Below are positions 1-8,832 of a DNA stretch of 64,000 nucleotides, piece by piece. The position numbers were made by a program, and so were the translations under genes. Numbering within the stretch: position 1 is the first letter of the stretch; every line of letters starts with the position of its first letter. The notes under the pieces were generated by a model that made no database searches, had not been told where the DNA came from, and saw only the letters and a program-made list of their open reading frames with translations. Origin of the DNA: Melissococcus plutonius ATCC 35311 (GTDB taxonomy: Bacteria; Bacillota; Bacilli; Lactobacillales; Enterococcaceae); NCBI RefSeq assembly GCF_000270185.1, contig NC_015516.1:124001-188000 (forward strand), given 5' to 3'.

Positions 1-1
1 A

Positions 2-988
2 ACTGCATATACAGAAGAACCAACCGGCTATGGTAGAATTATCCGTGACGCCAAAGGACTTGTTGAAAAAATTGTTGAACAAAAAGATGCGAATGACAAA
101 GAAAAGTTGATCAAGGAAGTCAATACTGGAATGTTTTGTTTTAACAATAGCGATCTATTTTCTGCCTTATCTCAAATCACTACAGATAATTCACAAGGTG
201 AATTTTACCTTACAGATGTAATTGAAATCTTAAAAAATAAAGGTAAGGTTGTTACTGCTTTTCAAATGGCTGATTTTGAAGAAGCCTTAGGTGTGAATGA
301 CAGGGTTGCTTTGGCAGAAGCAAATAAAATCATGCAACGACGTTTAGCTAAAATGCATATGATGAATGGTGTAACCTTTATTGATCCTGAAAGCACGTAT
401 ATTGAAGGAGAAGTTTCTATAGGACCAGATACAATTATAGAAGCTGGTGTTCAATTAAAGGGAAAAACAAAAATAGGCAAAGAATGTATCATTGGTGCAC
501 ATTCTGAAATTATCGATAGTATTATTGAAGATAAAGTAGTAGTGAAACATTCTGTGATTCAAGAAAGCAAGGTTCATAGTGAGTCAGATGTAGGTCCCTT
601 TGCACATTTGCGGCCTAATGCAACAATTGGAAAACATGTCCATATTGGGAATTTTGTTGAAGTCAAGAACTCTTTTATTGATGAAGGAACAAAAGTTGGA
701 CATCTTACGTATGTAGGTGATGCAAGCTTAGGAAAAAATATTAATGTGGGTTGTGGCGTTGTTTTTGTTAATTATGATGGTAAGAATAAATATCGAACAA
801 CTGTAGGCGACTATGCATTTATTGGCTCATCAACAAATATTGTTGCACCTGTTCAAATTGCTGAAAAATCTGTTATTGCTGCTGGTTCAATTATTACAAA
901 AGATGTTAATAAATATGATTTAGCAATTGCGCGTGCAAAACAGATAAACAAATCAGATTATGCGAAAAAATTTCCTTATCTAAACTAA
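2..988 (+). CDS. glmU: GlmU, UDP-GlcNAc pyrophosphorylase / GlcN-1-P acetyltransferase (5' part outside window)
   Basis: Bifunctional cytoplasmic enzyme that acetylates glucosamine-1-phosphate and then uridylates it to UDP-GlcNAc, the entry sugar nucleotide for peptidoglycan and teichoic acid. The frame is open from base 2 with GlmU-like sequence ([10 protein letters not shown]), so the first ATG/TTG inside the window is not the start and most of the N-terminal uridyltransferase domain lies upstream. The C-terminal half is a left-handed beta-helix of hexapeptide repeats, including the acetyltransferase stretch [20 protein letters not shown]. The gene is followed directly by prs, a common Firmicute order. 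The C-terminus looks complete. Identity is near certain. Confidence 0.96.
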   Translation, partial: TAYTEEPTGYGRIIRDAKGLVEKIVEQKDANDKEKLIKEVNTGMFCFNNSDLFSALSQITTDNSQGEFYLTDVIEILKNKGKVVTAFQMADFEEALGVNDRVALAEANKIMQRRLAKMHMMNGVTFIDPESTYIEGEVSIGPDTIIEAGVQLKGKTKIGKECIIGAHSEIIDSIIEDKVVVKHSVIQESKVHSESDVGPFAHLRPNATIGKHVHIGNFVEVKNSFIDEGTKVGHLTYVGDASLGKNINVGCGVVFVNYDGKNKYRTTVGDYAFIGSSTNIVAPVQIAEKSVIAAGSIITKDVNKYDLAIARAKQINKSDYAKKFPYLN

Positions 989-1086
989 ACTTTCTCTGAA
1001 TCACTTGATTTATTTTGTGATGACTACTATTATTTAAAAGGAAATAAAGTTTATGTAATTGCCTGAAAAAGAAAGTGGAGGTTCTA

Positions 1087-2058
1087 ATGTCGAAACATTA
1101 TTTTGATCCGAGGTTGAAAATTTTTTCTCTTAATTCAAATCGTCCATTAGCCGAAAAGATTGCTAATGCCGTAGGTGTAGAACTTGGAAAATCATCAGTT
1201 AATCAGTTTAGTGATGGAGAAATTCAAATTAATATTGAAGAAAGTATTCGTGGGTCACATGTATATCTGGTCCAATCAACAAGTAGCCCGGTAAATGATA
1301 ATTTGATGGAATTACTCATTATGATTGATGCTTTAAAGCGTGCTAGTGCAAAAACAATTAATGTTGTTATGCCTTATTATGGTTATGCACGTCAAGATCG
1401 AAAAGCTCGGTCTCGTGAACCAATTACAGCTAAATTGGTTGCAAACATGCTTGAAAAAGCTGGAACAACCCGTATGTTAACGTTAGATCTCCATGCTGTT
1501 CAAATTCAAGGTTTCTTTGATATTCCTGTGGATCATTTAATGGGCGCACCATTAATTGCCGATTACTTTTTGGAACGTGAGATTCAAGGAGACGATGTTG
1601 TAGTTGTTTCTCCAGACCATGGCGGGGTAACACGTGCCCGCAAATTGGCTGAATATCTTAAATCACCAATTGCTATTATTGATAAACGTCGACCAAAAGC
1701 CAATGTTGCTGAAGTCATGAATATTATTGGACAAGTGGAAGACAAGGTTTGTGTATTGATTGATGATATGATTGACACAGCGGGTACAATTACTTTAGCA
1801 GCAAATGCTCTGAAGGAAGCTGGAGCAAAAGAAGTATATGCCTCTTGTACGCACCCAGTTTTATCCGGACCTGCTTTGCAACGGATTGAAGATTCTGCGA
1901 TTAAACGATTGGTTGTTACAGATTCTATTTATCTATCAGATGATAGAAAAATCGGAAAGATTGATGAAATTAGCGTAAGTGAATTAATCGGGGATGCAAT
2001 CAAACGAATTCATGAAAATAAACCGGTTAGTCCACTATTTGAAATAAGATATCGTTAA
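1087..2058 (+). CDS. prs: ribose-phosphate pyrophosphokinase
   Basis: Makes PRPP from ribose-5-phosphate and ATP for purine, pyrimidine, histidine and NAD synthesis. The protein has 323 residues, the normal class I length. It shows the [10 protein letters not shown] and [12 protein letters not shown] segments of the ATP site and the ribose-phosphate loop [10 protein letters not shown] chose the ATG at 1087 because GGAGG sits 5 bases upstream; an in-frame GTG at 1075 overlaps that Shine-Dalgarno sequence and is unlikely to be used. It lies 98 bases after glmU on the same strand, with no clear terminator between them, so cotranscription is possible. A large inverted repeat follows the gene. Confidence 0.97.
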   Translation: MSKHYFDPRLKIFSLNSNRPLAEKIANAVGVELGKSSVNQFSDGEIQINIEESIRGSHVYLVQSTSSPVNDNLMELLIMIDALKRASAKTINVVMPYYGYARQDRKARSREPITAKLVANMLEKAGTTRMLTLDLHAVQIQGFFDIPVDHLMGAPLIADYFLEREIQGDDVVVVSPDHGGVTRARKLAEYLKSPIAIIDKRRPKANVAEVMNIIGQVEDKVCVLIDDMIDTAGTITLAANALKEAGAKEVYASCTHPVLSGPALQRIEDSAIKRLVVTDSIYLSDDRKIGKIDEISVSELIGDAIKRIHENKPVSPLFEIRYR

Positions 2059-2419
2059 TCACAAGGAAAACCGATTGCCTTAAGCATTAAATCAACAAAT
2101 GGATAATGCTTATTATCTAGAAAAATTGAATAAGCGAAAAAGTAATTAAAAATAGGTTAGAGTTAACTAAATGTTTTTTAAATTTAGTTAACTCTAATTT
2201 ATTTTCAGCTAGGAGTGCCTTAGAACCTATTTTTATGTATATAATTAATTTTTAATAAGGAATCAATCTGTCTATCTATTTTATTCATCCATTGATGAGT
2301 ATTAATAAAATAAAAGGATCTACTTAGGATTTTTGGGTAGCTAGGTATTAAAAAATGTGATTAAATAAATTTATATATAACTTCAATCAATAGAAAATAT
2401 TTAAGAAAGAAGTCTATCA
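2059..2419. other. non-coding gap after prs
   Basis: This AT-rich stretch holds the nested inverted repeat at 2148-2234. The remaining 180 bases up to the acetyltransferase start contain no convincing ORF, RNA gene or consensus promoter that I can see. Confidence 0.6.
2148..2234 (+). terminator. nested inverted repeat, likely prs terminator region
   Basis: A perfect 16-bp stem (2157-2172 with 2182-2197, 9-base loop) carries the core GAGTTAACTAAAT. It is enclosed by a second 11-bp repeat, AAAAATAGGTT at 2148-2158 and AACCTATTTTT at 2224-2234. The outer right arm ends in a short T run, so the whole may act as a terminator for prs. The nested form is unusual; see findings. Confidence 0.6.
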
Positions 2420-2869
2420 ATGAATTATTATACAAAACAATTAAAAGAATTAACCAGTGAACAATTTTACAGAATAGCTCAATTGAGAATTAGTGTTTTT
2501 GTTGTGGAACAAAACTGTCCTTATCAAGAGATCGATACACTTGATGAAATTGCCTGGCATATCTGGTTAGAAGATGAAAAAGATAATATTGTTGGTTATA
2601 CAAGAGTGATAAATTATGAAGATTATGCTAGCTTTGGCAGAGTTCTCATTGCCCCTACCTATCGAAATAGCGGATTAGGAAAATCTCTAGTTGCACATAC
2701 AATTTCATTTATCAACGAAAAATATCCCAATCAGCCCATTGTAATCAGCGGACAAGCTTACTTGAAGATGTTTTATGAATCCTTCGGATTTCAAGCAATT
2801 TCTGATCGTTACTTAGAAGATAATATTCCACATATAAAGATGCGAAAAGTATTTAGCAGTGATAAATAA
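2420..2869 (+). CDS. GNAT family N-acetyltransferase, ElaA-like
   Basis: Small 149-residue acetyltransferase of the GNAT fold. The N-terminal segment LRISVFVVEQNCPYQEID is typical of the ElaA group, and RVLIAPTYRNSGLGKSLV (about residues 72-90) is the acetyl-CoA binding motif A. The natural substrate of this group is not established, so I give no pathway. It is a single-gene unit between two hairpins. An upstream AAGAAAG gives a modest ribosome site. Family assignment is firm, function is open. Confidence 0.88.
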   Translation: MNYYTKQLKELTSEQFYRIAQLRISVFVVEQNCPYQEIDTLDEIAWHIWLEDEKDNIVGYTRVINYEDYASFGRVLIAPTYRNSGLGKSLVAHTISFINEKYPNQPIVISGQAYLKMFYESFGFQAISDRYLEDNIPHIKMRKVFSSDK

Positions 2870-2875
2870 TTAAAA

Positions 2876-2912
2876 AAGGATAGGGCCTTTTAAATGACTA
2901 GGTTCTATCCTT
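2876..2912 (+). terminator. hairpin after the ElaA-like gene
   Basis: A 12-bp stem (2876-2887 with 2901-2912, two G-U pairs, core AAGGATAG/CTATCCTT) starts 7 bases after the stop codon. There is no T tract on the plus side; the A run in front of the stem is a T run on the other strand, towards the convergent YtxH-like gene, so it may work in both directions. Confidence 0.5.
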
Positions 2913-2964
2913 ATATGAACGATCTTTACGATTTAATTATTTTTATTTATGTTTTTTCGCACTA

Positions 2965-3308
2965 CTATTCATTTTTCAATCGATTGACTGAGACAACCGT
3001 ACCTGTGTAAGCATCGGCCAAAAATTCATAATGAACAAGTTCATCATCTTCGAATCGACAAATACCCCCTGTATACACTTTTGAACGTACAGCAAATTTT
3101 CTTAATGGTTTTTTTCAAATTCAATCCATGATCCTTCAATAGGTCCTTCTTTTAAGAAAGCATTCTTAATTTTTTTCAATACATCATCTGGCGATAAGGT
3201 TTTTCTTTTCTGATACCATAGCATAGAGGTTAGTCCACTTAAAACACCTAGACTAATTCCTAATGTCAATCCACCTTTAAAATATCCTAATTCTTCCTCA
3301 CCACGCAT
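2965..3308 (-). pseudogene. YtxH-like small membrane protein, frameshifted
   Basis: The intact reading starts at 3308 (SD GGAGG upstream) and gives a short protein with one membrane segment (GLTLGISLGVLSGLTSMLWY) and then PDDVLKKIKNAFLKEGPIEGSWIEFEK. It stops at 3102. One base away in frame the sequence carries on sensibly as PLRKFAVRSKVYTGGICRFE and ends in NRLKNE at 2965. The switch point is an A7 run (minus strand, 3109-3115); eight A would restore a protein of about 114 residues. Similar small proteins with a membrane segment and a PepSY-like tail are, as I recall, found near pepA in enterococci. It is either a real frameshift, a sequencing error, or slippage. Function is unknown. Confidence 0.75.
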
Positions 3309-3530
3309 TTAAATCCCTCCTTTAACTAGTAGTGGAAGTAGTTAACTGTTTTAATATTCTTTATTTTACCATAGAAAACAAAGAATATCGAAAAACAAAA
3401 AATGTTCAATTAAAAATTATTAGGTTATAATAAACTTAACTTAACGAATTAGAAAGGAATTCTTGTGAGTCTTTTATTTTATCATTGTATAAATGATAAT
3501 TAATTTTAAGATAACAAGAAAGGACAGCAA

Positions 3531-4607
3531 ATGGAAGAAAAAACATTTCAACGTATTAAAGAATTGACAGAATTACAAGGAACAAGTGGTTTTGAAGATG
3601 ATATTCGTCAATATATGAAAAGGCAATTGACTCCCTTGGTAGATGATATTCAATATGATGGATTAGGTGGAATTTTTGGAATTAAGCAATCAAAAGAGAA
3701 AGACGCACCAAGAGTGATGGTTGCTGCTCATATGGATGAAGTCGGCTTTATGCTAACAGAAATTAAAGAAAATGGCTTATTTCGGGTAGTTCCACTAGGT
3801 GGTTGGAATCCTTATGTTGTTTCAGCACAACGCTTTTCATTAAAAACAAAACAAGGTGTTTATCCATGTATTTCTTCTTCAGTGCCACCACATTTATTAA
3901 GAGGAACCAATGGGCAAAGAAATTTAGAAGTGAGCGATATTTTATTTGATGCTGGTTTTGAATCAAAAGAAGAAGCAGAGCAATATGGGGTCCGGCCGGG
4001 AGACACATTAGTTCCACTTGTTGAAACGATAAAAACAGCAAATGATAAAAATATTATTAGTAAAGCTTTGGATAACCGCTATGGATGTACTATCGTGTTA
4101 GAAGCGCTTGAAGCCTTGCAAAATGAATCACTCGCTCATACATTGATTGCTGGAGCAAATGTACAAGAAGAAGTTGGATTACGTGGTTCAAAACCATCTG
4201 TACATAAATTTAAACCAGATCTTTTCTTTGCTGTAGATTGCTCAGCAGCAGATGATAGTCAAACTAAAGAAGGAACATTCGGACATTTAGGAGAAGGCAC
4301 TTTACTTCGTATCTATGATCCAGGCTTGATTTTATTACCTAGACTACGAGAATATTTATTAGACATTGCAGAGACAAATAAAATTCCTTATCAATATTTT
4401 GTTTCAAAAGGTGGAACAGATGCAAGTGCCGCACATATAACAAATAATGGAATCCCTAGTACGGTTATTGGCGTTTGTGGTAGATATATTCATACACATC
4501 AAACGATGTTTAGTATTAAAGATTTTGAAGCAGCAAAAGAAATGTTGATTCAAGTCTTAAAAGGATTGGATTGTTCAACGGTAGATACAATTGTCTATGG
4601 AAGGTAG
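3531..4607 (+). CDS. pepA: glutamyl aminopeptidase, M42 family
   Basis: Cytoplasmic metallo-aminopeptidase that removes N-terminal Glu or Asp from peptides, important in peptide-using lactic acid bacteria. It has 358 residues, normal for PepA. Expected metal and catalytic positions are visible: AAHMDEVGF (His and Asp), DNRYG, the catalytic glutamates in NVQEEVGLRGS, the Asp in VDCSAADD and the final His in YIHTHQT. The ATG follows AAAGGACAG at good spacing. A thioredoxin-like gene begins 10 bases after the stop, so the two are probably cotranscribed. Confidence 0.95.
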   Translation: MEEKTFQRIKELTELQGTSGFEDDIRQYMKRQLTPLVDDIQYDGLGGIFGIKQSKEKDAPRVMVAAHMDEVGFMLTEIKENGLFRVVPLGGWNPYVVSAQRFSLKTKQGVYPCISSSVPPHLLRGTNGQRNLEVSDILFDAGFESKEEAEQYGVRPGDTLVPLVETIKTANDKNIISKALDNRYGCTIVLEALEALQNESLAHTLIAGANVQEEVGLRGSKPSVHKFKPDLFFAVDCSAADDSQTKEGTFGHLGEGTLLRIYDPGLILLPRLREYLLDIAETNKIPYQYFVSKGGTDASAAHITNNGIPSTVIGVCGRYIHTHQTMFSIKDFEAAKEMLIQVLKGLDCSTVDTIVYGR

Positions 4608-4617
4608 GTTTTAGTCA

Positions 4618-4932
4618 ATGATTTATCCAAATTCATTAGAAGAAATAACAAATTACGAGAACTCTGGGAGGGTTGTTTTCTTTTTCACTGCAACTTGGTG
4701 CGGTGACTGTCAATTCATTAAACCGTTTATGCCGGAAATTGAGTCTGAATTTGCCGATTACCAGTTTGTTGAAATTGATCGAGATAAATTTATTGATACA
4801 GCTATTAAATGGGATATTTTTGGCATTCCAAGTTTTATTGTGATTCAAGATGGTAAAGAAGTGGGACGTTTAGTAAATAAAAATCGTAAAACAAAAGAAG
4901 ATATCGCAAAATTTTTAAAAAGCATTGGTTGA
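4618..4932 (+). CDS. thioredoxin-like protein (YtpP type)
   Basis: A 104-residue thioredoxin fold protein with the redox motif WCGDC (about residues 28-32), preceded by VVFFFTAT and followed by the cis-proline segment GIPSFIVI. The active-site dipeptide Gly-Asp differs from the Gly-Pro of classical TrxA, which suggests a specialised thiol-disulfide protein rather than the main thioredoxin. No signal peptide is present, so it acts in the cytoplasm. It is coupled to pepA by short spacing. B. subtilis YtpP and its relatives are the closest family I recognise. Confidence 0.87.
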   Translation: MIYPNSLEEITNYENSGRVVFFFTATWCGDCQFIKPFMPEIESEFADYQFVEIDRDKFIDTAIKWDIFGIPSFIVIQDGKEVGRLVNKNRKTKEDIAKFLKSIG

Positions 4933-5373
4933 TCCATTTATTTTAAATGATTAGGTAGTCTCATTGCAATTATCTTTAATGATATGAAATATTTATTTAT
5001 AACAAGATAAACAATTCTATAATCGAATTGTTAAGGTGATTATGCGATTTAAACACCTAACAATTCGATTTATTTATATCACTGGTTTGTTGTTTTGTTG
5101 AATAGTTTAGTTTTGGTATTTTTATGATTTAAACAGAGTAAAAGATAACATGATTAACTTTTTTATAAAAATGTTATTATTATTTGATTGGAAAATTACT
5201 AGACATTCTAATCATCTGTTCTATTTTTTAAGTATCTTTATGATCATTCATTTATCACTGGGAACTTTCATTTAAATACTTGCATTTTATTTTCTATTTT
5301 TTAACATTCAAAGTATAATTTGTAGTTAATAGAACGAAGTGAAGGGATTAATAGAAAAGGAGACGGTGAATAG
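4933..5373. other. non-coding gap upstream of the stress protein gene
   Basis: Contains the bulged hairpin at 5021-5070 and then about 300 AT-rich bases. A 41-codon ORF at 5150-5275 would encode a hydrophobic peptide but lacks a ribosome site and is not annotated. A TATAAT at 5314-5319 without a good -35 could be the promoter of the downstream gene. Confidence 0.5.
5021..5070 (+). terminator. bulged hairpin after pepA-thioredoxin
   Basis: Arms 5021-5038 and 5054-5070 pair over 17 positions with one bulged A (core AATCGAATTGTTA). A weak T-rich stretch, TTATTTAT, follows. It is the only candidate terminator for the pepA-thioredoxin unit. Confidence 0.55.
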
Positions 5374-5835
5374 ATGGAAAAGCAAGTTTATAAGAATGTT
5401 TTGGTTGGTGTAGATGGTAGTGAACAAAGTGACCAGGCGTATAAAAAAGCACTGGAAGTTGCACGTAGAAATGATGCTCACTTGGTCGTTGTTCATATTG
5501 TTGAGGAAAGTGGACTTTCCACAATGGGTTATCCAACAATCACTGAAAATTCGATAGACCAAGAATCAGAAGACTCAAAAGAATTACTAAGGAAATGTGA
5601 AAAGTATGCCAAGGATGTAAAATTTAGTAATATAGAAACGATTTTGGTGTATGGTTCACCAAAAAGATCCTTAGCTGTAGAATTACCGTCAAAATATGAC
5701 ATTGATGTCATTGCTATTGGCCAGTCAGGAATTAACAATACAGTCGAACGTTTAACTTTAGGTGGTGTAAGTAGTTACGTGATTCGTCAGGCTCCCTGCG
5801 ATGTTTTAATAGTGCACTCTGATTCTAATGGTTAA
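5374..5835 (+). CDS. universal stress protein, UspA family
   Basis: A 153-residue cytoplasmic stress protein. It starts with the family hallmark VLVGVDGSEQSD (Asp of the nucleotide site) and ends with a glycine-rich loop IGQSGINNTVERLTLGG followed by SSYVIRQAPCDVLIV. In ATP-binding family members the loop reads G-2x-G-9x-G(S/T); here the gap is 10 residues and GG replaces GS, so ATP binding is uncertain. AAAGGAGACGG precedes the start at good spacing. It is a monocistronic gene closed by a strong hairpin. The exact stress role cannot be told from sequence. Confidence 0.93.
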   Translation: MEKQVYKNVLVGVDGSEQSDQAYKKALEVARRNDAHLVVVHIVEESGLSTMGYPTITENSIDQESEDSKELLRKCEKYAKDVKFSNIETILVYGSPKRSLAVELPSKYDIDVIAIGQSGINNTVERLTLGGVSSYVIRQAPCDVLIVHSDSNG

Positions 5836-5856
5836 CTCAACGAGTTAAATCACTTT

Positions 5857-5918
5857 AAAAGCAACTTTCTAGTTGAAAGGTAATTTTATTACACTAGAAC
5901 TAGTGAGGTTGCTTTTTT
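5857..5918 (+). terminator. terminator of the uspA-like gene
   Basis: The outer stem AAAAGCAAC (5857-5865) pairs with GTTGCTTTTTT (5908-5918). Two small hairpins lie inside, one of them the perfect CACTAG-AA-CTAGTG. The T6 tail marks intrinsic termination. Confidence 0.8.
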
Positions 5919-6020
5919 GTAGTGGTTATTCGTTGAAAAAATAGCATGCAGAAAGCAATTTTTTTTGTTAATATAAAACAGAATAGATCAAGAATTTAAG
6001 CATAGGAAGGAATAAAATAA

Positions 6021-6647
6021 ATGATTACAATATATAACAAAGAAAATATTGGTGATGTTTTACTAATAATTATTGAAAATGATGAAGGAAAAGAAAATAA
6101 AATTGAGCGAAAAGAAAACGTTACACAAATTAGTTTAATGGAAGAACCAGAGAAGGTTGTTGCTTGGAACATTTTTAATGTTTCAGAGATTTTAGGAGAA
6201 ATCAAAGGTCAAGGCCAGGTTTTTCTGTCTGATACCCAGATTGATAAACTTAATCAAGTACTTCAGACATCTGGATTTACTGACAAATTGATAAATGATC
6301 AAGAACCAAAATTTGTTGTCGGTTATGTTAAAACATGTGAAAAACTGCCAAATTCAGATCACCTATCGATTACACAGACAGAAGTTGATCATGGAGAAGT
6401 TTTACAAATCATTTGTGGTGCACCAAATATACAAGCCGGACAAAAAGTAATAGTGGCAAAATCAGGTGCAATGATGCCGGATGGACAAATTATTTGGCCA
6501 GGTGCATTGCGTGGCGTAGAAAGCTTTGGAATGATCTGTTCTGCAAACGAACTAGGACTCAAAAATGCACCATCGAAAAAAGGTATAATGGTTCTTTCAG
6601 ATGATGCAAAAATTGGTGAACCATATAATATTGATTCACAAAGTTAA
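6021..6647 (+). CDS. ytpR: YtpR family tRNA-binding domain protein
   Basis: A 208-residue protein with an N-terminal DUF4479-like part (about 1-95) and a C-terminal EMAP/tRNA-binding OB fold like the one at the start of PheT. Visible OB-fold landmarks are VGYVKTCEKLPNSDHLSI, IICGAPNI, GQKVIVA and GMICSANELGL. Such stand-alone domains bind tRNA or act as synthetase helpers; the cellular role in Firmicutes is unresolved. AAGGAAGG precedes the ATG. It is a single gene convergent with mscL, separated by a very long hairpin. Confidence 0.92.
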   Translation: MITIYNKENIGDVLLIIIENDEGKENKIERKENVTQISLMEEPEKVVAWNIFNVSEILGEIKGQGQVFLSDTQIDKLNQVLQTSGFTDKLINDQEPKFVVGYVKTCEKLPNSDHLSITQTEVDHGEVLQIICGAPNIQAGQKVIVAKSGAMMPDGQIIWPGALRGVESFGMICSANELGLKNAPSKKGIMVLSDDAKIGEPYNIDSQS

Positions 6648-6954
6648 ATCTTATTAGAATTTAAATTATTTTGTAATAGATAAAAACTGTTGCACTTCCT
6701 TTAACTAATAATGAATGACATACATAACACTAATTGAGAACAATTAAAATTTTTAAAAGGATATTCCTAATAGATTTAATAGGTGAACAGAATAATAATG
6801 CACGTATGTATATTTAATTTTTTTTGGCATGCTCTTTATTTTGTTTTAGATGGGTTGTTATGTAAAATAGATGAGTAGCACTTATTGTTATTAAATATTA
6901 TTTAATAACAATAAGTGCTACTCATCTATTTTAAAGTCAATGCTTATTATTGCT
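6648..6954. other. non-coding gap between ytpR and mscL
   Basis: Apart from the 34-bp hairpin at 6863-6933 I see only AT-rich sequence with no ORF. Both flanking genes end here, so the region is a convergent 3' end. Confidence 0.6.
6863..6933. terminator. 34-bp perfect stem-loop between convergent genes
   Basis: Arms 6863-6896 and 6900-6933 are exactly complementary with a 3-base loop. The stem carries GATGAGTAGCACTTATTG, so it is not only an A/T run. Each side ends in A4/T4, so it can serve ytpR and mscL as a bidirectional terminator. The length is well above usual terminators; see findings. Confidence 0.7.
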
Positions 6955-7371
6955 TTAATTATTTTTGTTCTGTTGCCTTTCCATGAGTAGGTTTCGAATA
7001 TCTTCCAAATAGCCTTCGCTTTTTGTATCTGATACACTTTCTGGTGGTGGTTGAATCTGTTGTTTTCTTATTTTATTTGCCAGTTTTACTACGATAAATA
7101 AAACAAAAGCAGTAATTAAAAAGGTAACAACAGCACTGATAACATCACCAATTCTAAATTGAACACCTTCAACTGAAAATACCATAGAACCAAATGCTTG
7201 GTCTGCATTTTTTTTATGTGTAATAAGTACAAAAATCAAACTAATTAATGGCGTAATCAAACCATCTACAACCCTAGTAACAATGGCAGTAAAAGCACTA
7301 CCCATAACTACACCAATAGCTAGGTTCAAGACACTACCTTGCATAATAAATTGTTTAAATTCTTTTAGCAT
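6955..7371 (-). CDS. mscL: large-conductance mechanosensitive channel
   Basis: Membrane channel that opens under high tension and releases solutes on osmotic downshock. At 138 residues it has normal length. The N-terminal helix FKQFIMQGSVLNLAIGVVMGSAF leads into transmembrane segment 1, which contains the gate region AIGVVMGSAFTAIV. A loop of about 35 residues (roughly 50-85, QAFGSMVFSVEGVQFRIG) precedes segment 2 (VTFLITAFVLFIVVKLANK), and a charged cytoplasmic tail ends the protein. GGAGG lies a few bases upstream of the ATG. It is monocistronic. Confidence 0.96.
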   Translation of the reverse strand: MLKEFKQFIMQGSVLNLAIGVVMGSAFTAIVTRVVDGLITPLISLIFVLITHKKNADQAFGSMVFSVEGVQFRIGDVISAVVTFLITAFVLFIVVKLANKIRKQQIQPPPESVSDTKSEGYLEDIRNLLMERQQNKNN

Positions 7372-7458
7372 TTCTCAACCTCCTTTATTTTAGTATATCG
7401 AAAGATAAATAAATTTTAAAATGAAAGCTGTCGTAATAGAAAGAAAATTAGGAAACTA

Positions 7459-7467
7459 TGTTATAAT
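7459..7467 (+). promoter_or_regulatory. extended -10 promoter before ymfF
   Basis: TGTTATAAT is an extended -10 element 97 bases ahead of the ymfF start. The expected -35 region is poor. A long leader follows, containing GATCAGAGCAGC and no ORF. Confidence 0.45.
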
Positions 7468-7563
7468 GAACAGGAAGAGATCAAAAGAATAATTGGAGCT
7501 AACGATCAGAGCAGCAATCACTTTTAAGCTTCATTAAATAAAAAGATAGGGAGTGAGTATTAC

Positions 7564-8832
7564 GTGACTATTGAATTAGCAAAAGGTGTAAATTTACAGG
7601 TAGTCCCCACAAAAAAATATAAAACACTACATATCCTTATTCGCTCTGTTACTCGATTATGCAAAAAAACAATTACAAAGCGTACATTACTATCAAGCTT
7701 ACTCGAAACAAATAGCTTACACTATCCTGATCAGGTAAAAATAAGTGAAAAGATTGCAGAATTATACGGTGCGAATTTTAGTATCTATACGTCTAAAAAA
7801 GGCAATCATCATTGGCTCAACGTATCAATGACAATTCCCAATGGACGTTACTTAATGAATGATAATCAAATTTTTGCTGATTCGGTAGATTTTCTAAAAG
7901 AAATTCTTTTTTTCCCAAATATTGTAAATCAAGCTTTCGAACAAGAAACATTTCAGCGAGAAAAGAAAAACTTAGCTGCTTATTTTAAAAGTGTTAACGA
8001 GGATAAGCAAGTTCATGCGGCTCTTGCACTTCAACAGCTTTACTTTGATCAATCGGCTAGTCAACAAATTCCGAGCTTTGGAACTTTAGAAGACTTAGAA
8101 ATGGAAACAGCAGAAAGTATGGCTAAATACTATTCTCAGTTAATAATGAATGATCCAATTGAAATTTTTATAACAGGAGATGTAACTGAAGACCAAGCTG
8201 TATCGCTTTTTAAGGATTTGCCATTTGAAGATAGAAAAACGGAGAATAATGATATTTTCTATTATCAGTCTGATAATAATTTAATCAAAGAACGTTCTGA
8301 GCAAGAAGTATTGGCCCAATCTAAATTGAATCTAGGCTATCATACGGGTATCTATTACGGCAGTGAATTCTATTTCGCCCTTCAGGTATTTAATGGTATT
8401 TTTGGTGGCTTTCCACATTCTAAGTTATTTATGAATGTTCGTGAAAAAGAAAACTTGGCTTATTATGTTTCTAGTTCTATTGATACTTTTCGTGGTTATT
8501 TGACAATTCAAACAGGTATTGATCGAAACAATCGTGAGAAAGTTTTACATTTAATTGCTGAAGAATTGGAAAATATTCGGTTAGGTAAAATCAGTCCACT
8601 AGAGATGGAACAAACAAAGGCTATGCTTAAAAACCAATATTTATCATCGCTTGATAATGTACAAGCTATTTTTGAAAATAATTATTTAAAAAAATTATTT
8701 ACCAACTATTTATCAATAGATGAACAAATTCGTAGAATGGAAGCAGTAACGATTGAAGAAATTCAAAAGGTTGCTTCACTTATTCAATTGCAAGCCATTT
8801 TCTTCTTGGAAGGAGTTGAGGAAGATGCATAA
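7564..8832 (+). CDS. ymfF: M16 peptidase-like protein YmfF
   Basis: A 422-residue protein of the M16 (insulinase/pitrilysin) fold, without the HxxEH zinc motif, so it is probably the non-catalytic half of a two-protein peptidase with YmfH. Typical fold segments are visible, for example EKIAELYGANFSIYTSKKGNHHWLNVSM and MNVREKENLAYYVSSSIDTFRGYLTIQTGI. The start is GTG behind AGGGAGTGAG. It overlaps ymfH by 8 bases, so the two are translationally coupled. In related Firmicutes this pair lies ahead of rodZ-like and pgsA genes, as here. The peptide substrate is not known. Confidence 0.88.
   Translation: MTIELAKGVNLQVVPTKKYKTLHILIRSVTRLCKKTITKRTLLSSLLETNSLHYPDQVKISEKIAELYGANFSIYTSKKGNHHWLNVSMTIPNGRYLMNDNQIFADSVDFLKEILFFPNIVNQAFEQETFQREKKNLAAYFKSVNEDKQVHAALALQQLYFDQSASQQIPSFGTLEDLEMETAESMAKYYSQLIMNDPIEIFITGDVTEDQAVSLFKDLPFEDRKTENNDIFYYQSDNNLIKERSEQEVLAQSKLNLGYHTGIYYGSEFYFALQVFNGIFGGFPHSKLFMNVREKENLAYYVSSSIDTFRGYLTIQTGIDRNNREKVLHLIAEELENIRLGKISPLEMEQTKAMLKNQYLSSLDNVQAIFENNYLKKLFTNYLSIDEQIRRMEAVTIEEIQKVASLIQLQAIFFLEGVEEDA

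Noticed and set aside
5150-5275. 41-codon ORF encoding a hydrophobic peptide (MINFFIKMLLLFDWKITRHS...)
   Set aside because: No ribosome site and no similarity that I recognise; AT-rich gaps give such hydrophobic ORFs by chance.
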